DNA from: Bacteriovoracaceae bacterium UBA4096 | Lineage (GTDB): Bacteria; Bdellovibrionota; Bacteriovoracia; Bacteriovoracales; Bacteriovoracaceae | Length of the DNA: 28,157 bases | Direction: 5' to 3' | NCBI GenBank assembly: GCA_002381945.1 | Contig: DFXY01000067.1 | Location: 8,408 to 36,564, forward strand | Shown here: piece after piece, positions 8,901 to 15,225 of the stretch | Layout of the letters: the number at the start of each line of letters is the position of its first letter | Position numbering within the stretch: position 1 is the first letter of the stretch | Notes under the pieces: model-generated | What the model saw: the letters and a program-made list of their open reading frames with translations, nothing else | Database searches by the model: none | Told to the model about the DNA's origin: nothing | Program-made: the position numbers and the translations under genes

Positions 8901-10870
8901 CGGGTAACCTCGGCCGCAAATGAGTTGAGCTGATCCACCATGGTATTGAAGGTATCCTTAAGTTCTAAAATTTCGCCTTTGGCATCAACAGTAATTTTCT
9001 GAGACAAATCTCCCTGAGCAACGGCAGTAGAGACTTTGGCAATATTTCGAACCTGCGCCGTCAAGTTTCCTGCCAGGACGTTCACATTCTCTGTCAAATC
9101 TTTCCAGGTTCCTGAAACCCCTTTTACATCTGCCTGTCCACCGAGCTTCCCTTCAGTTCCCACTTCCTTTGCCACTCGGGTAACCTCGGCCGCAAACGAG
9201 TTGAGCTGATCCACCAGCGTGTTGATGGTATCTTTTAGTTCCAGAATTTCGCCTTTAGCATCCACGGTAATTTTCTGTGATAAATCTCCATTAGCAATGG
9301 CCGTGGTGACTTTGGCCACGTTTCGAACCTGGGCAGTAAGGTTTCCGGCCAGACCATTCACATTATCAGTTAAATCTTTCCAGGTTCCTGAAACGCCTTT
9401 CACATCGGCCTGTCCACCAAGGCGTCCCTCAGTTCCCACTTCTTTTGCCACTCGGGTCACTTCTCCCGCAAAGGTGTTCAGCTGATCCACCATGGTATTG
9501 ATGGTATTTTTGAGCTCTAAGATTTCACCTTTAGCATCTACCGTAATTTTCTGGGAAAGATCCCCCTTGGCCACCGCTGTAGAAACCTTGGCAATGTTTC
9601 GAACCTGATCAGTAAGATTTCCAGCAAGAACATTCACGTTATCCGTCAGGTTCTTCCAGGTTCCTGAAACACCTTTTACATCTGCTTGTCCACCGAGTTT
9701 CCCTTCTGTTCCCACTTCCTTCGCCACTCGGGTAACCTCTGCAGCAAACGAGTTGAGCTGATCCACCATGACGTTGATGGTATTTTTCAATTCGTAAATT
9801 TCACCTTTAGCATCAACGGTAATTTTTTGTGAAAGGTCACCATTAGCAACCGCAGTTGTAACTTTTGCAATATTTCTCACCTGGTCTGTAAGGTTATCGG
9901 CAAGGACGTTCACGTTATCTGTTAAATCTTTCCAGGTTCCAGAAATCCCTTCAACTTCAGCTTGTCCACCGAGCTTACCTTCTGTTCCCACTTCCTTCGC
10001 CACTCGCGTAACCTCGGCAGCAAAGGAATTGAGCTGATCCACCATAATATTGATGGTATTTTTAAGTTCTAAGATTTCACCCTTGGCATCAACTGTAATC
10101 TTTTGTGACAAATCCCCTTTAGCAACTGCAGTTGTCACTTTCGCGATGTTTCTCACCTGCGCGGTAAGATTACCTGCAAGACCGTTCACATTATCAGTTA
10201 AGTCTTTCCATGTTCCAGAAACACCTTTTACATCGGCCTGACCACCTAACTTCCCTTCCGTCCCCACTTCCTTTGCCACACGGGTAACCTCTGAAGCAAA
10301 AGAATTTAACTGATCAACCATCGTATTCACGGTTGTACCGATGCGGGCAAATTCACCTTTTAAAGGATTGCCTTCTATTTCCATCGCCATTTTTTGAGAT
10401 AAATCACCTTGGGCAACTGCCGTAATCACCCGGGCAGCTTCTGTTGTTGGTTGAACCAGGTCTGTGATGAGATTATTAATTGAATCAATACTGTTAACCC
10501 AGGCACCTTTGACTGACCCGACACTCATCCTTTCAGTCATTCGTCCTTCTTTACCTACGATTGTTCCCACCCGGACAAATTCACTAGCGATATCTGAATT
10601 TATTTCGTTAATATCATTGAGTACTTCAGCAATGTCACTAATTACGCTATCGCTATCTATGTTAAGTCTTTCACTAAAATCACCGTTGCGAATGGCCTTA
10701 ACCATGACAAGAATTTTTTTAAGTTGCTCACGTTCTTTGGATTCTTTTAATCCCTGACCGGTGTTTTTTATAACTTTGCTTTTGGCACTCTTGACAGGTT
10801 TCTTAAGGAGCTTTTCAGAACTAACATTTATCATCCTGTTTTTTTTTGATGCAGGCGTTTTCGTTCTCAC
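5963..10870 (-). CDS. Poly-HAMP soluble hybrid histidine kinase (HAMP array-GAF-HisKA-HATPase-REC)
   Basis: 1635 residues without a transmembrane segment. After a basic N-terminus (1-48) comes a HAMP array (about 49-1020) of 92-residue repeats. Eleven modules carry a GDL/GDF motif (first at 63, last at 988), alternating with ten carrying the GTWKDLTDNVN motif or its divergent first copy, i.e. about 21 HAMP-like units. Then follow GAF (about 1030-1185), a coiled coil (about 1190-1245), HisKA with H1256 in LANMSHELRTPLN, HATPase with GGTGLGLTISRQ, and a C-terminal receiver (1506-1625) with D1557 in ILMDVMMP. Domain order resembles fungal Nik1-type group III kinases, in which the HAMP array senses osmotic or cell-envelope state. 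A GTG start at 10870 is preferred because CAGGAG lies just upstream; the nearby ATG at 10875 runs into a stop at once. Confidence 0.95.
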   Translation of the reverse strand: MRTKTPASKKNRMINVSSEKLLKKPVKSAKSKVIKNTGQGLKESKEREQLKKILVMVKAIRNGDFSERLNIDSDSVISDIAEVLNDINEINSDIASEFVRVGTIVGKEGRMTERMSVGSVKGAWVNSIDSINNLITDLVQPTTEAARVITAVAQGDLSQKMAMEIEGNPLKGEFARIGTTVNTMVDQLNSFASEVTRVAKEVGTEGKLGGQADVKGVSGTWKDLTDNVNGLAGNLTAQVRNIAKVTTAVAKGDLSQKITVDAKGEILELKNTINIMVDQLNSFAAEVTRVAKEVGTEGKLGGQAEVEGISGTWKDLTDNVNVLADNLTDQVRNIAKVTTAVANGDLSQKITVDAKGEIYELKNTINVMVDQLNSFAAEVTRVAKEVGTEGKLGGQADVKGVSGTWKNLTDNVNVLAGNLTDQVRNIAKVSTAVAKGDLSQKITVDAKGEILELKNTINTMVDQLNTFAGEVTRVAKEVGTEGRLGGQADVKGVSGTWKDLTDNVNGLAGNLTAQVRNVAKVTTAIANGDLSQKITVDAKGEILELKDTINTLVDQLNSFAAEVTRVAKEVGTEGKLGGQADVKGVSGTWKDLTENVNVLAGNLTAQVRNIAKVSTAVAQGDLSQKITVDAKGEILELKDTFNTMVDQLNSFAAEVTRVAKEVGTEGKLGGQANVKGVSGTWKDLTDNVNGLAGNLTAQVRNIAKVTTAIANGDLSQKITVDAKGEILELKNTINTLVDQLNSFAAEVTRVAKEVGTEGKLGGQADVKGVSGTWKDLTDNVNFMAGNLTKQVRGIVKVVTAVANGDLNQKFVLEAKGEVAALAETINNMTDTLRTFADQVTTVAREVGIEGKLGAQARVPGVAGTWKDLTDNVNFMASNLTKQVRGIVKVVTAVADGDLNQKFVLEAKGEVAALAETINSMTDTLRTFADQVTTTAREVGIEGKLGGQAKVPGAAGTWKDLTDNVNQLAGNLTTQIRAIGEVSTAVTKGDLTQLIKVEAQGEVAALKDNINQMIANLKDTTDKNHEQDWLKTNLAKFASMMQGQRSITSVAQLIMSELTPLIDAQQGTFFIMDSESETESTLSLIASYAYTERKNFQNQYKLREGLVGQCAFEKKRILITNAPNDYIYISSSLGEVKPLNIIVLPILFEGEVKAVIELASIYSFTQNDLNFLDQLMTSIGVVLNMISSSMRTEVLLIELKKSNSELEAQAKELEEKAKLLEIKNQEVEQASHSVEEKAEQLSLISKYKTEFLANMSHELRTPLNSLLILSKMLSENKENNMSSEQIKFAQTIYSSGCDLLALINEILDLSKVESGKMTVIPRDIKLPEINEYLEHSFRPVANHKGIDFNIEINPELANFTINTDVVRVQQILKNLLSNAFKFTEQGKVCLKVSKSTLRGEPSIVFSVTDTGIGIPKDKQKLIFEAFQQADGTTNRKYGGTGLGLTISRQIALLLGGSINVESEPGKGSTFILELPLKYHYQEETAGSSIEEAQMLPRMASDADFNAKKILLIDDDMRNIFALTVVLERKGIEVLYADNGRTGLEKLQENPDVDMILMDVMMPEMGGIEATQAIRKMHEFRNLPIITLTAKAMKGDREKCLEAGASDYITKPVDTDYLLSVMHKWLTKTNKTKKINE
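7811..10726 (-). repeat. 276-bp tandem repeats encoding the poly-HAMP array
   Basis: The segment inside the kinase gene consists of units of 92 codons. The DNA motif gagctgatccacca or a one-base variant recurs at 8651, 8927, 9203, 9479, 9755 and 10031, exactly 276 bp apart each time. The central units are therefore free of insertions and deletions relative to one another. The outer units are more divergent, and the first contains a 15-bp (5-codon) insertion. Near-identical adjacent copies suggest recent unequal recombination or gene conversion, and the region is prone to assembly collapse. Confidence 0.93.
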
Positions 10871-10952
10871 TTCATTATCTCCTGAGCAATTTGTAATTTC
10901 ATTTTTAATGAACTAAATTAAGTGTGCACCTATCTATAAAGATTTAATGTTC

Positions 10953-10984
10953 TTTACAAGGATGAAACTAACTCGATATATAAT
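10953..10984 (+). promoter_or_regulatory. Putative sigma70-type promoter for the winged-helix/DUF5985 operon
   Basis: TTTACA at 10953-10958 and TATATA at 10977-10982 (or TATAAT at 10979-10984) are separated by 18-20 bp and lie about 30 bp before the first gene of the operon. It sits in the divergent region shared with the poly-HAMP kinase. Motif inspection only. Confidence 0.4.
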
Positions 10985-11010
10985 TTTTGTGATCGTAGGG
11001 AGAAGTTAAT

Positions 11011-11388
11011 TTGCCAACCTCAAGACTGCCTTTAGATATTAAATCCTTTTTAATGGAATCAATCGATTCTGTGACTCATCTTGAGGTTCTCTTAATGTTA
11101 TATCAGAATCCAGAAAAGCAATGGGATATAGAATCAATTCGTAAAGAGATGAGAAGTAGTCTTAGTTCTGCTAGTCAACAGCTCACAAGTTTAACCGAAA
11201 AAGGTTTACTGAGATGTGAAGGAAATTATTATTCATATAGCCCTTCCTCAGCTGAGCTTGATAATAAAGTAAAAAAACTTCATCAACTATATCATGAAAT
11301 GCCGGTAGCAATCGTCACATGCATTTATGAAAGACCAGCAGAAAAATTGAAAAATTTTTCGGACGCCTTCAAGATCAAAAAGGATTAA
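11011..11388 (+). CDS. Winged-helix DNA-binding protein
   Basis: 125 residues. The first two thirds fit a MarR/ArsR-like winged helix: a helix (THLEVLLMLYQNPEKQ), a second helix pair ending in the probable recognition helix SSASQQLTSLTEKGLL, and the wing CEGNYYSYSPS. A C-terminal helix follows (about 86-110). A TTG start at 11011 is preferred because AGGGAGA at 10997-11003 is 7 bp upstream; the next ATG (11053) has no such site and would cut the first helix. The gene is followed after 2 bp by two small membrane protein genes and diverges from the poly-HAMP kinase, so it may regulate one or both units. Effector unknown. Confidence 0.8.
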   Translation: MPTSRLPLDIKSFLMESIDSVTHLEVLLMLYQNPEKQWDIESIRKEMRSSLSSASQQLTSLTEKGLLRCEGNYYSYSPSSAELDNKVKKLHQLYHEMPVAIVTCIYERPAEKLKNFSDAFKIKKD

Positions 11389-11390
11389 TT

Positions 11391-11648
11391 ATGGCGGGAT
11401 TAGTTTATATTTTATGTGCCATTACAAGTTTGGTCTGCTCAGTGATGCTTTTGAAAGCTTATTTCGCAAACCGATTTCGCCTTCTATTTTGGTGCGGTTT
11501 AGGCTTCATCGGTTTTGCAGTCAATAATGTCCTGTTATTTCTGGATCTAATCATTGTGCCCAATATCGATATCGTTAACTACAGAACATTACCAGCGCTT
11601 TTAGGCATGGTGGTTATGATCTATGGTTTGATTATGGAAGAGGTTTAA
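11391..11648 (+). CDS. Small membrane protein, DUF5985-like
   Basis: 85 residues, nearly all in three hydrophobic segments (about 3-21, 29-52 and 65-82) with the conserved-looking core RLLFWCGLGFIGFAVNN and YRTLPALLGM. The pattern recalls DUF5985, a family of unknown function often encoded in adjacent pairs; the family name is from memory of the motif, not a search. It begins 2 bp after the winged-helix gene and 2 bp before its probable partner, so the three are surely co-transcribed. Inner-membrane location is inferred. Confidence 0.8.
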   Translation: MAGLVYILCAITSLVCSVMLLKAYFANRFRLLFWCGLGFIGFAVNNVLLFLDLIIVPNIDIVNYRTLPALLGMVVMIYGLIMEEV

Positions 11649-11650
11649 AC

Positions 11651-11911
11651 ATGGTTTACGAAGTATTATCCGGTGCTTTAATGCTTGCCTGTTTTGTGGC
11701 AGGTTTATTTTTTTATAAGTTCTGGAAGAAATCCCATGATCGCCTGTTCATGTTCTTTTCCTTCGCTTTTTTTCTACTCTCATTAGAAAGATTGGTTTTA
11801 GGTTACATAGGCACTAACAATGAGCCAAGCCCCTTCATCTATCTCATCAGACTTGGGGCATTCTTGCTCATCATTTTTGCGATTTACAACAAAAACAAAC
11901 AAAGACGTTAA
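11651..11911 (+). CDS. Second small membrane protein, DUF5985-like
   Basis: 86 residues with three hydrophobic segments (about 5-23, 31-52 and 62-80) and a basic C-terminus (NKNKQRR). The motif FYKFWKKSHDRLFMFFSFAF, with LERLVL after it, matches the second type of DUF5985-like protein that commonly sits beside the first. It is related in layout to the preceding gene but not a recent duplicate. Its last 4 bp overlap the 3' end of the convergent L,D-transpeptidase gene. Confidence 0.8.
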   Translation: MVYEVLSGALMLACFVAGLFFYKFWKKSHDRLFMFFSFAFFLLSLERLVLGYIGTNNEPSPFIYLIRLGAFLLIIFAIYNKNKQRR

Positions 11912-13317
11912 TATTTTTGAAAATATTTAGGAGGATATTTTCCAAAAACATCATCAAACCCCATTAACTTATGGCCCTCTTCTGTATACTGAATAATTCT
12001 GTTCGGGCGATAGTCAAAACGTTTGATGCCAACATTCGCATGCACTCCATCCCTACTCAGCTTGTTCTTATTTACGACATATTTAGGAACATTCTTCAAA
12101 CGATCCGAGTTCATGTCATAAAAAGGTGCCGCATACTTATTATTCTTTAAAAATGCTTTTGCCTGATTTTCCGGAAGATAAGGTTTTATCACATCTTCAA
12201 TCGTTTTGTTTTTTGGAACAGCTATGGCCGTGGGTATATTATAATATTTCACATCAATCGCCTCTGCCTCCCCATCCTGATCCCAGTCTACAACATCAAA
12301 ATAGTCCAATACCGTGATTCTAATTTGTCCTGCAGCTTTCTTCAAATCTACAGGCATAAGCGCCCTTAATTCAAGGATATCACTTCCATCCATACGGTGA
12401 CAGCCATGGGAAACATAGCCGCGACGAAGAAACCAAACATCAAGAGGAGAAAAATTAGTGATTGGCCCATGGAAAGCGACACCACTCCAGTTGATTAAAA
12501 GGAATGGGAAGCCGCCAAACTCATCCTGCCATTTATCCGACCACCAGCGGGCCTCAATAGACTCAGCTGTTTTAAGATCAAGTGTTGACTCTTTTGGCTG
12601 ATCGAAAGGACCTTCTACTGTGGCAGCGATAGGATAGACAAATGTCAGGAAGCCGACGTATCCATCTTTTTTAGAAGTATTGGTATACAAATGACCTAAA
12701 TGCTTTTTAAACAGTCTACGAGAATTTTCTACTGAAAGTAACTCTTCTAACTTTTTATTATCATCAATAACGTTATCAGGTGAATCTTCTGTATCAAAAG
12801 CATATCTAAAGTAGGCCGTTGCGATCACGGATTTATACTCATCTTCAGCTTGATTACTGACATAGTTACGGGCATTACGCTGGTCCTTGTAAATATCCAG
12901 ACCAGTTGTTTCCAGAATATGTTTGGAATACTGCTCAGCGATTTTTGTCCATGCCTGAGTGTTACTGGGCTTACCTTCGGCCAGCTTAGATAATTTAACC
13001 AATGGATGCAGGGATAAAACTGGATCCATTAAAGCATCATTTATATTCTTCCAGCGCTTAAAAAGCTGATAAGCATAAGTATCAATCCTACCCTGATTAA
13101 CCTGTGCAGTGACACGGGCAGTAAGATTCATTTTCGATATCGTGATATCCAGTTCTGGTCCCTCAAATTTTGGGACATCTCCAACATACAAATATCGCCC
13201 ATCTGTTGCATTCTTTAATTTAGGAGTATCTGTTCGTTCATGGGGTAAAGGTCCCTTGGCCATCAGACTTAAAGACAATAGTGACAAAGATAGTGATGTT
13301 AAAATCATTGTTTTCAT
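11908..13317 (-). CDS. L,D-transpeptidase (YkuD-type), exported
   Basis: 469 residues with a Sec signal peptide (about 1-20, core ILTSLSLSLLSLSLMA). A long helical region of about 200 residues precedes the catalytic domain. That domain carries H283 in VAFHG and the active-site motif SHGCHRM with nucleophile C306, typical of L,D-transpeptidases that form 3-3 peptidoglycan cross-links or attach or exchange groups on the peptidoglycan stem. About 150 residues follow the active site (DYFDVVDWDQDGEAEA, then a Lys-rich tail), longer than in minimal YkuD proteins. GAGGG precedes the ATG. It should act in the periplasm, or on prey wall if the organism is a predator, which is only an inference. Confidence 0.88.
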   Translation of the reverse strand: MKTMILTSLSLSLLSLSLMAKGPLPHERTDTPKLKNATDGRYLYVGDVPKFEGPELDITISKMNLTARVTAQVNQGRIDTYAYQLFKRWKNINDALMDPVLSLHPLVKLSKLAEGKPSNTQAWTKIAEQYSKHILETTGLDIYKDQRNARNYVSNQAEDEYKSVIATAYFRYAFDTEDSPDNVIDDNKKLEELLSVENSRRLFKKHLGHLYTNTSKKDGYVGFLTFVYPIAATVEGPFDQPKESTLDLKTAESIEARWWSDKWQDEFGGFPFLLINWSGVAFHGPITNFSPLDVWFLRRGYVSHGCHRMDGSDILELRALMPVDLKKAAGQIRITVLDYFDVVDWDQDGEAEAIDVKYYNIPTAIAVPKNKTIEDVIKPYLPENQAKAFLKNNKYAAPFYDMNSDRLKNVPKYVVNKNKLSRDGVHANVGIKRFDYRPNRIIQYTEEGHKLMGFDDVFGKYPPKYFQKY

Positions 13318-13396
13318 AAATTGCCCTCATTGAATAGTATGAAGGTATATACAAAAAACATGCCAGCTTAGCTCAATTTTAAGAGATCTGAGGTGT

Positions 13397-13765
13397 TTAC
13401 TTTTTAGACACTTCTGCCAGGGCCGTAGAAACTAATGACAGTAAGGCCTCCACATCAATCGGTTTTGGTAAAAAGCCAAAAGCTCCCGCTTCTATTATGT
13501 TTTTTTTAGTTGCCGTCACATCTCCTGACAGAATGATCACTTTGCAAGGATGGATTAGTTTTTGTAATTCTGTTAGTAGCCATCTTCCATCACCATCGGC
13601 CATTTGTAGGTCAGAGATCACAAGATCAATAGGATGCTGGGACAATTTTTGGAGAGCGTCCCTTCCCGAGGAAGATTCCAGGACTTCTCCAAAATGTTCA
13701 TGGAGAAAAAAGATCAACAAGGACCTAATCTCTTTTGAATCATCAACGACTAACAATCTTTTCAT
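13397..13765 (-). CDS. Single-domain response regulator
   Basis: 122 residues, only a receiver domain. It has the acidic pocket VVDDS (D8, D9), phospho-acceptor D52 in LVISDLQMADGDG, the conserved Thr/Ser after strand 4 (IILSGD) and Lys in FLPKPID. No output domain is present, so it probably passes phosphate to or from another protein, like CheY/Spo0F-type regulators. No cognate kinase is adjacent; the three kinases in this window are candidates. It starts 448 bp upstream of the L,D-transpeptidase start on the same strand, with 79 bp between the genes. No strong Shine-Dalgarno sequence is seen. Confidence 0.92.
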   Translation of the reverse strand: MKRLLVVDDSKEIRSLLIFFLHEHFGEVLESSSGRDALQKLSQHPIDLVISDLQMADGDGRWLLTELQKLIHPCKVIILSGDVTATKKNIIEAGAFGFLPKPIDVEALLSLVSTALAEVSKK

Positions 13766-13977
13766 ACATCTAAACTAACAATTTAAGAAAAAAAAACAAC
13801 TCAAGAAATATTAATAACTGGAGAAAGAAATTTTAAATTACTTTCTCGATAGAAATTTCCAGGCAGCTACCCGATACCTTTTAGACCTTTATCATTCTCT
13901 CAATAGCAGATACTCTTAAATCAATATTAAATAATTCTGTAGTTATCTTTTTTATAAAATGGACACATACTAAAAAA

Positions 13978-14268
13978 ATGGAACTTAGTAAGAATATCCT
14001 CCAACTTTGTAAGAAGAAAAATATTACAATTGCCGCTTTGGCAAAGCTAAGTGGTGTCAAGCAACCTACTCTTCACGGATGGACCACAGGGCGCTCAGTT
14101 CACAATCTGGATGATTTAAAAAAAGTTTGTGATGTGCTTGAAGTGGGTCTGCATACCTTGTTGTTTGGGAAGTCCGATCCCCATGAAAGTCCTGGGAAAA
14201 TTGTAAATGAAATATTCAAAGGAGATATTACAGTTACGATTCATCGAATCGAAAAATCTGAGACATAG
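13978..14268 (+). CDS. XRE-family helix-turn-helix regulator
   Basis: 96 residues. The Cro/C1-type HTH spans about 3-62, with the turn and recognition helix in LAKLSGVKQPTLHGWTTGRS and the third-helix segment LDDLKKVCDVLEV. The short C-terminus (INEIFKGDITVTIHRIEK pattern) is beta-prone and could mediate dimerisation. It stands alone between the response regulator (divergent) and a stress-protein gene 108 bp downstream. The 13821-13847 upstream region has a GAGAAAG/CTTTCTC inverted repeat that might be a binding site. No good ribosome site is seen before the ATG. Target unknown. Confidence 0.85.
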   Translation: MELSKNILQLCKKKNITIAALAKLSGVKQPTLHGWTTGRSVHNLDDLKKVCDVLEVGLHTLLFGKSDPHESPGKIVNEIFKGDITVTIHRIEKSET

Positions 14269-14376
14269 ATAAAGGAGTGAACAATTTTTATCTCCTATCT
14301 TCAGAAAGATGCAAGATTTCATCCTGTGAGAAGTTGCCTAAAATGAAGTATCAAAAATCCTTCCCAAGGAGATGTC

Positions 14377-14892
14377 ATGGATACGACTCAAAATGATTTA
14401 CAAAAGTTGGCCTCGATGATCAAAGACATTAAATTCACCATGCTAACAACAGTGAGTAACGACGGTTCCTTACATAGCCGGCCAATGGCAACTCAAAACC
14501 TTGAGGAAAATCAGTTCGATGGTACTTTATGGTTCTTCTCCCGTAAGAATTCTCTAAAAAATCATGCTATCGAGAATGAGCAGCATGTGAACCTGGCCTA
14601 TGCCAATCCCGACAAACAGCAATACGTCTCAGTTAGTGGGAGGGCCCATATTTCTTCTGATCGCAAAAAGATGGAGGAATGCTGGAACCCCATCTTCACC
14701 GCCTGGTTTCCGGAAGGTTTAGAGGATCCAGAGCTGACCTTAATTGGGGTAACTGTCGAATCGGCAGAGATCTGGGATACACCCCCTAGTAAAATGGTTC
14801 AACTGGTAGGATTTGTGAAGGCCAGCATGACTGGAAAACCATTTGATCAGAAAGTAAAAAGTCAGCACATCGATATACAGAATAATCAATAG
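14377..14892 (+). CDS. Pyridoxamine 5'-phosphate oxidase-like protein (general stress protein 26 family)
   Basis: 171 residues with the split-barrel flavin fold: FTMLTTVSNDGSLHSRPMAT at the start, LWFFSRKNS and the HVNLAYANPDKQQYVSVSG strand pair, and a C-terminal WDTPPSKM segment typical of YdaG/GSP26-like proteins. Family members bind FMN or FAD and are linked to general stress; the substrate is usually unknown. A near-perfect AAGGAGAT lies before the ATG. The next gene follows after 10 bp, so the two form an operon. An FMN role is inferred from the family. Confidence 0.88.
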   Translation: MDTTQNDLQKLASMIKDIKFTMLTTVSNDGSLHSRPMATQNLEENQFDGTLWFFSRKNSLKNHAIENEQHVNLAYANPDKQQYVSVSGRAHISSDRKKMEECWNPIFTAWFPEGLEDPELTLIGVTVESAEIWDTPPSKMVQLVGFVKASMTGKPFDQKVKSQHIDIQNNQ

Positions 14893-14902
14893 CGAGGCCG
14901 TC

Positions 14903-15109
14903 ATGAATTTTATCAACGAAGTGATACTTAAATTCAGGGATTTAATTAAACCAAACGAAAGAAATCCATATCATCCCGAAGCAAAAGATGACCAACAACA
15001 TGTTATGTCGGATGATGAGAAACTTGACGAAGCCATTGAGGAATCTTTTCCTGCCAGTGATCCTCCTGGACACATCTCTAAGTCCGCGGAAGATTTAAAA
15101 CAGTACTAG
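14903..15109 (+). CDS. Small acidic protein with an ESFPASDPP motif
   Basis: 68 residues, hydrophilic, no signal peptide. The C-terminal half contains DEAIEESFPASDPPGH, a motif seen repeatedly in short uncharacterised proteobacterial proteins, often near stress genes. GAGG precedes the ATG and the gene lies 10 bp after the PPOX-like stress gene, so they are probably expressed together. The function is not known, and the shape of the motif (acidic helix, then Pro-rich turn) suggests a binding peptide rather than an enzyme. Confidence 0.8.
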   Translation: MNFINEVILKFRDLIKPNERNPYHPEAKDDQQHVMSDDEKLDEAIEESFPASDPPGHISKSAEDLKQY

Positions 15110-15130
15110 AAGGGTTTTTCTGACTTTCAC

Positions 15131-15219
15131 CTCTTGACGACCCGTGTGGTTTTGCATGAAATAGGCTCGCTCACATTGAGTTCGAGCGAGCCCCGGCCTC
15201 TTAGCCGGCAAACCAAGAG
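15131..15219 (+). promoter_or_regulatory. Structured 5' leader of the DHS-like gene (candidate cis-regulatory RNA)
   Basis: The 116-nt gap before the ATG at 15226 folds, by hand, into nested stems. CTCTT (15131-15135) pairs with AAGAG (15215-15219), and GGTTT (15148-15152) pairs with AAACC (15210-15214). Between them lie two hairpins: a 9-bp perfect stem (15164-15172 with 15184-15192) and a 5-bp GC stem (15193-15197 with 15204-15208). AAGAG is the only Shine-Dalgarno-like sequence before the ATG, so the outer stem would hide it. The loop of the second hairpin holds another CTCTT (15198-15202) that could compete. No U-run follows, so it is not an ordinary terminator. No known riboswitch class is recognised. 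Confidence 0.5.
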
Positions 15220-15225
15220 TCAATC

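Noticed and set aside
7811..10726. Regular direct repeats resembling a CRISPR or satellite array
   Set aside because: The 276-bp unit is fully coding, with conserved HAMP residues and no short repeat-spacer structure.
7710..10757. Several plus-strand ORFs of 60-120 codons opposite the poly-HAMP array
   Set aside because: They recur with the 276-bp repeat and mirror the coding frame; composition (Ser, Thr, Pro-rich) is that of antisense shadow frames.
15164..15208. The two GC-rich hairpins as an ordinary terminator of the 68-residue gene
   Set aside because: No T-run follows either stem, and the flanking sequences pair with each other and with the ribosome site, so a leader role is better supported.
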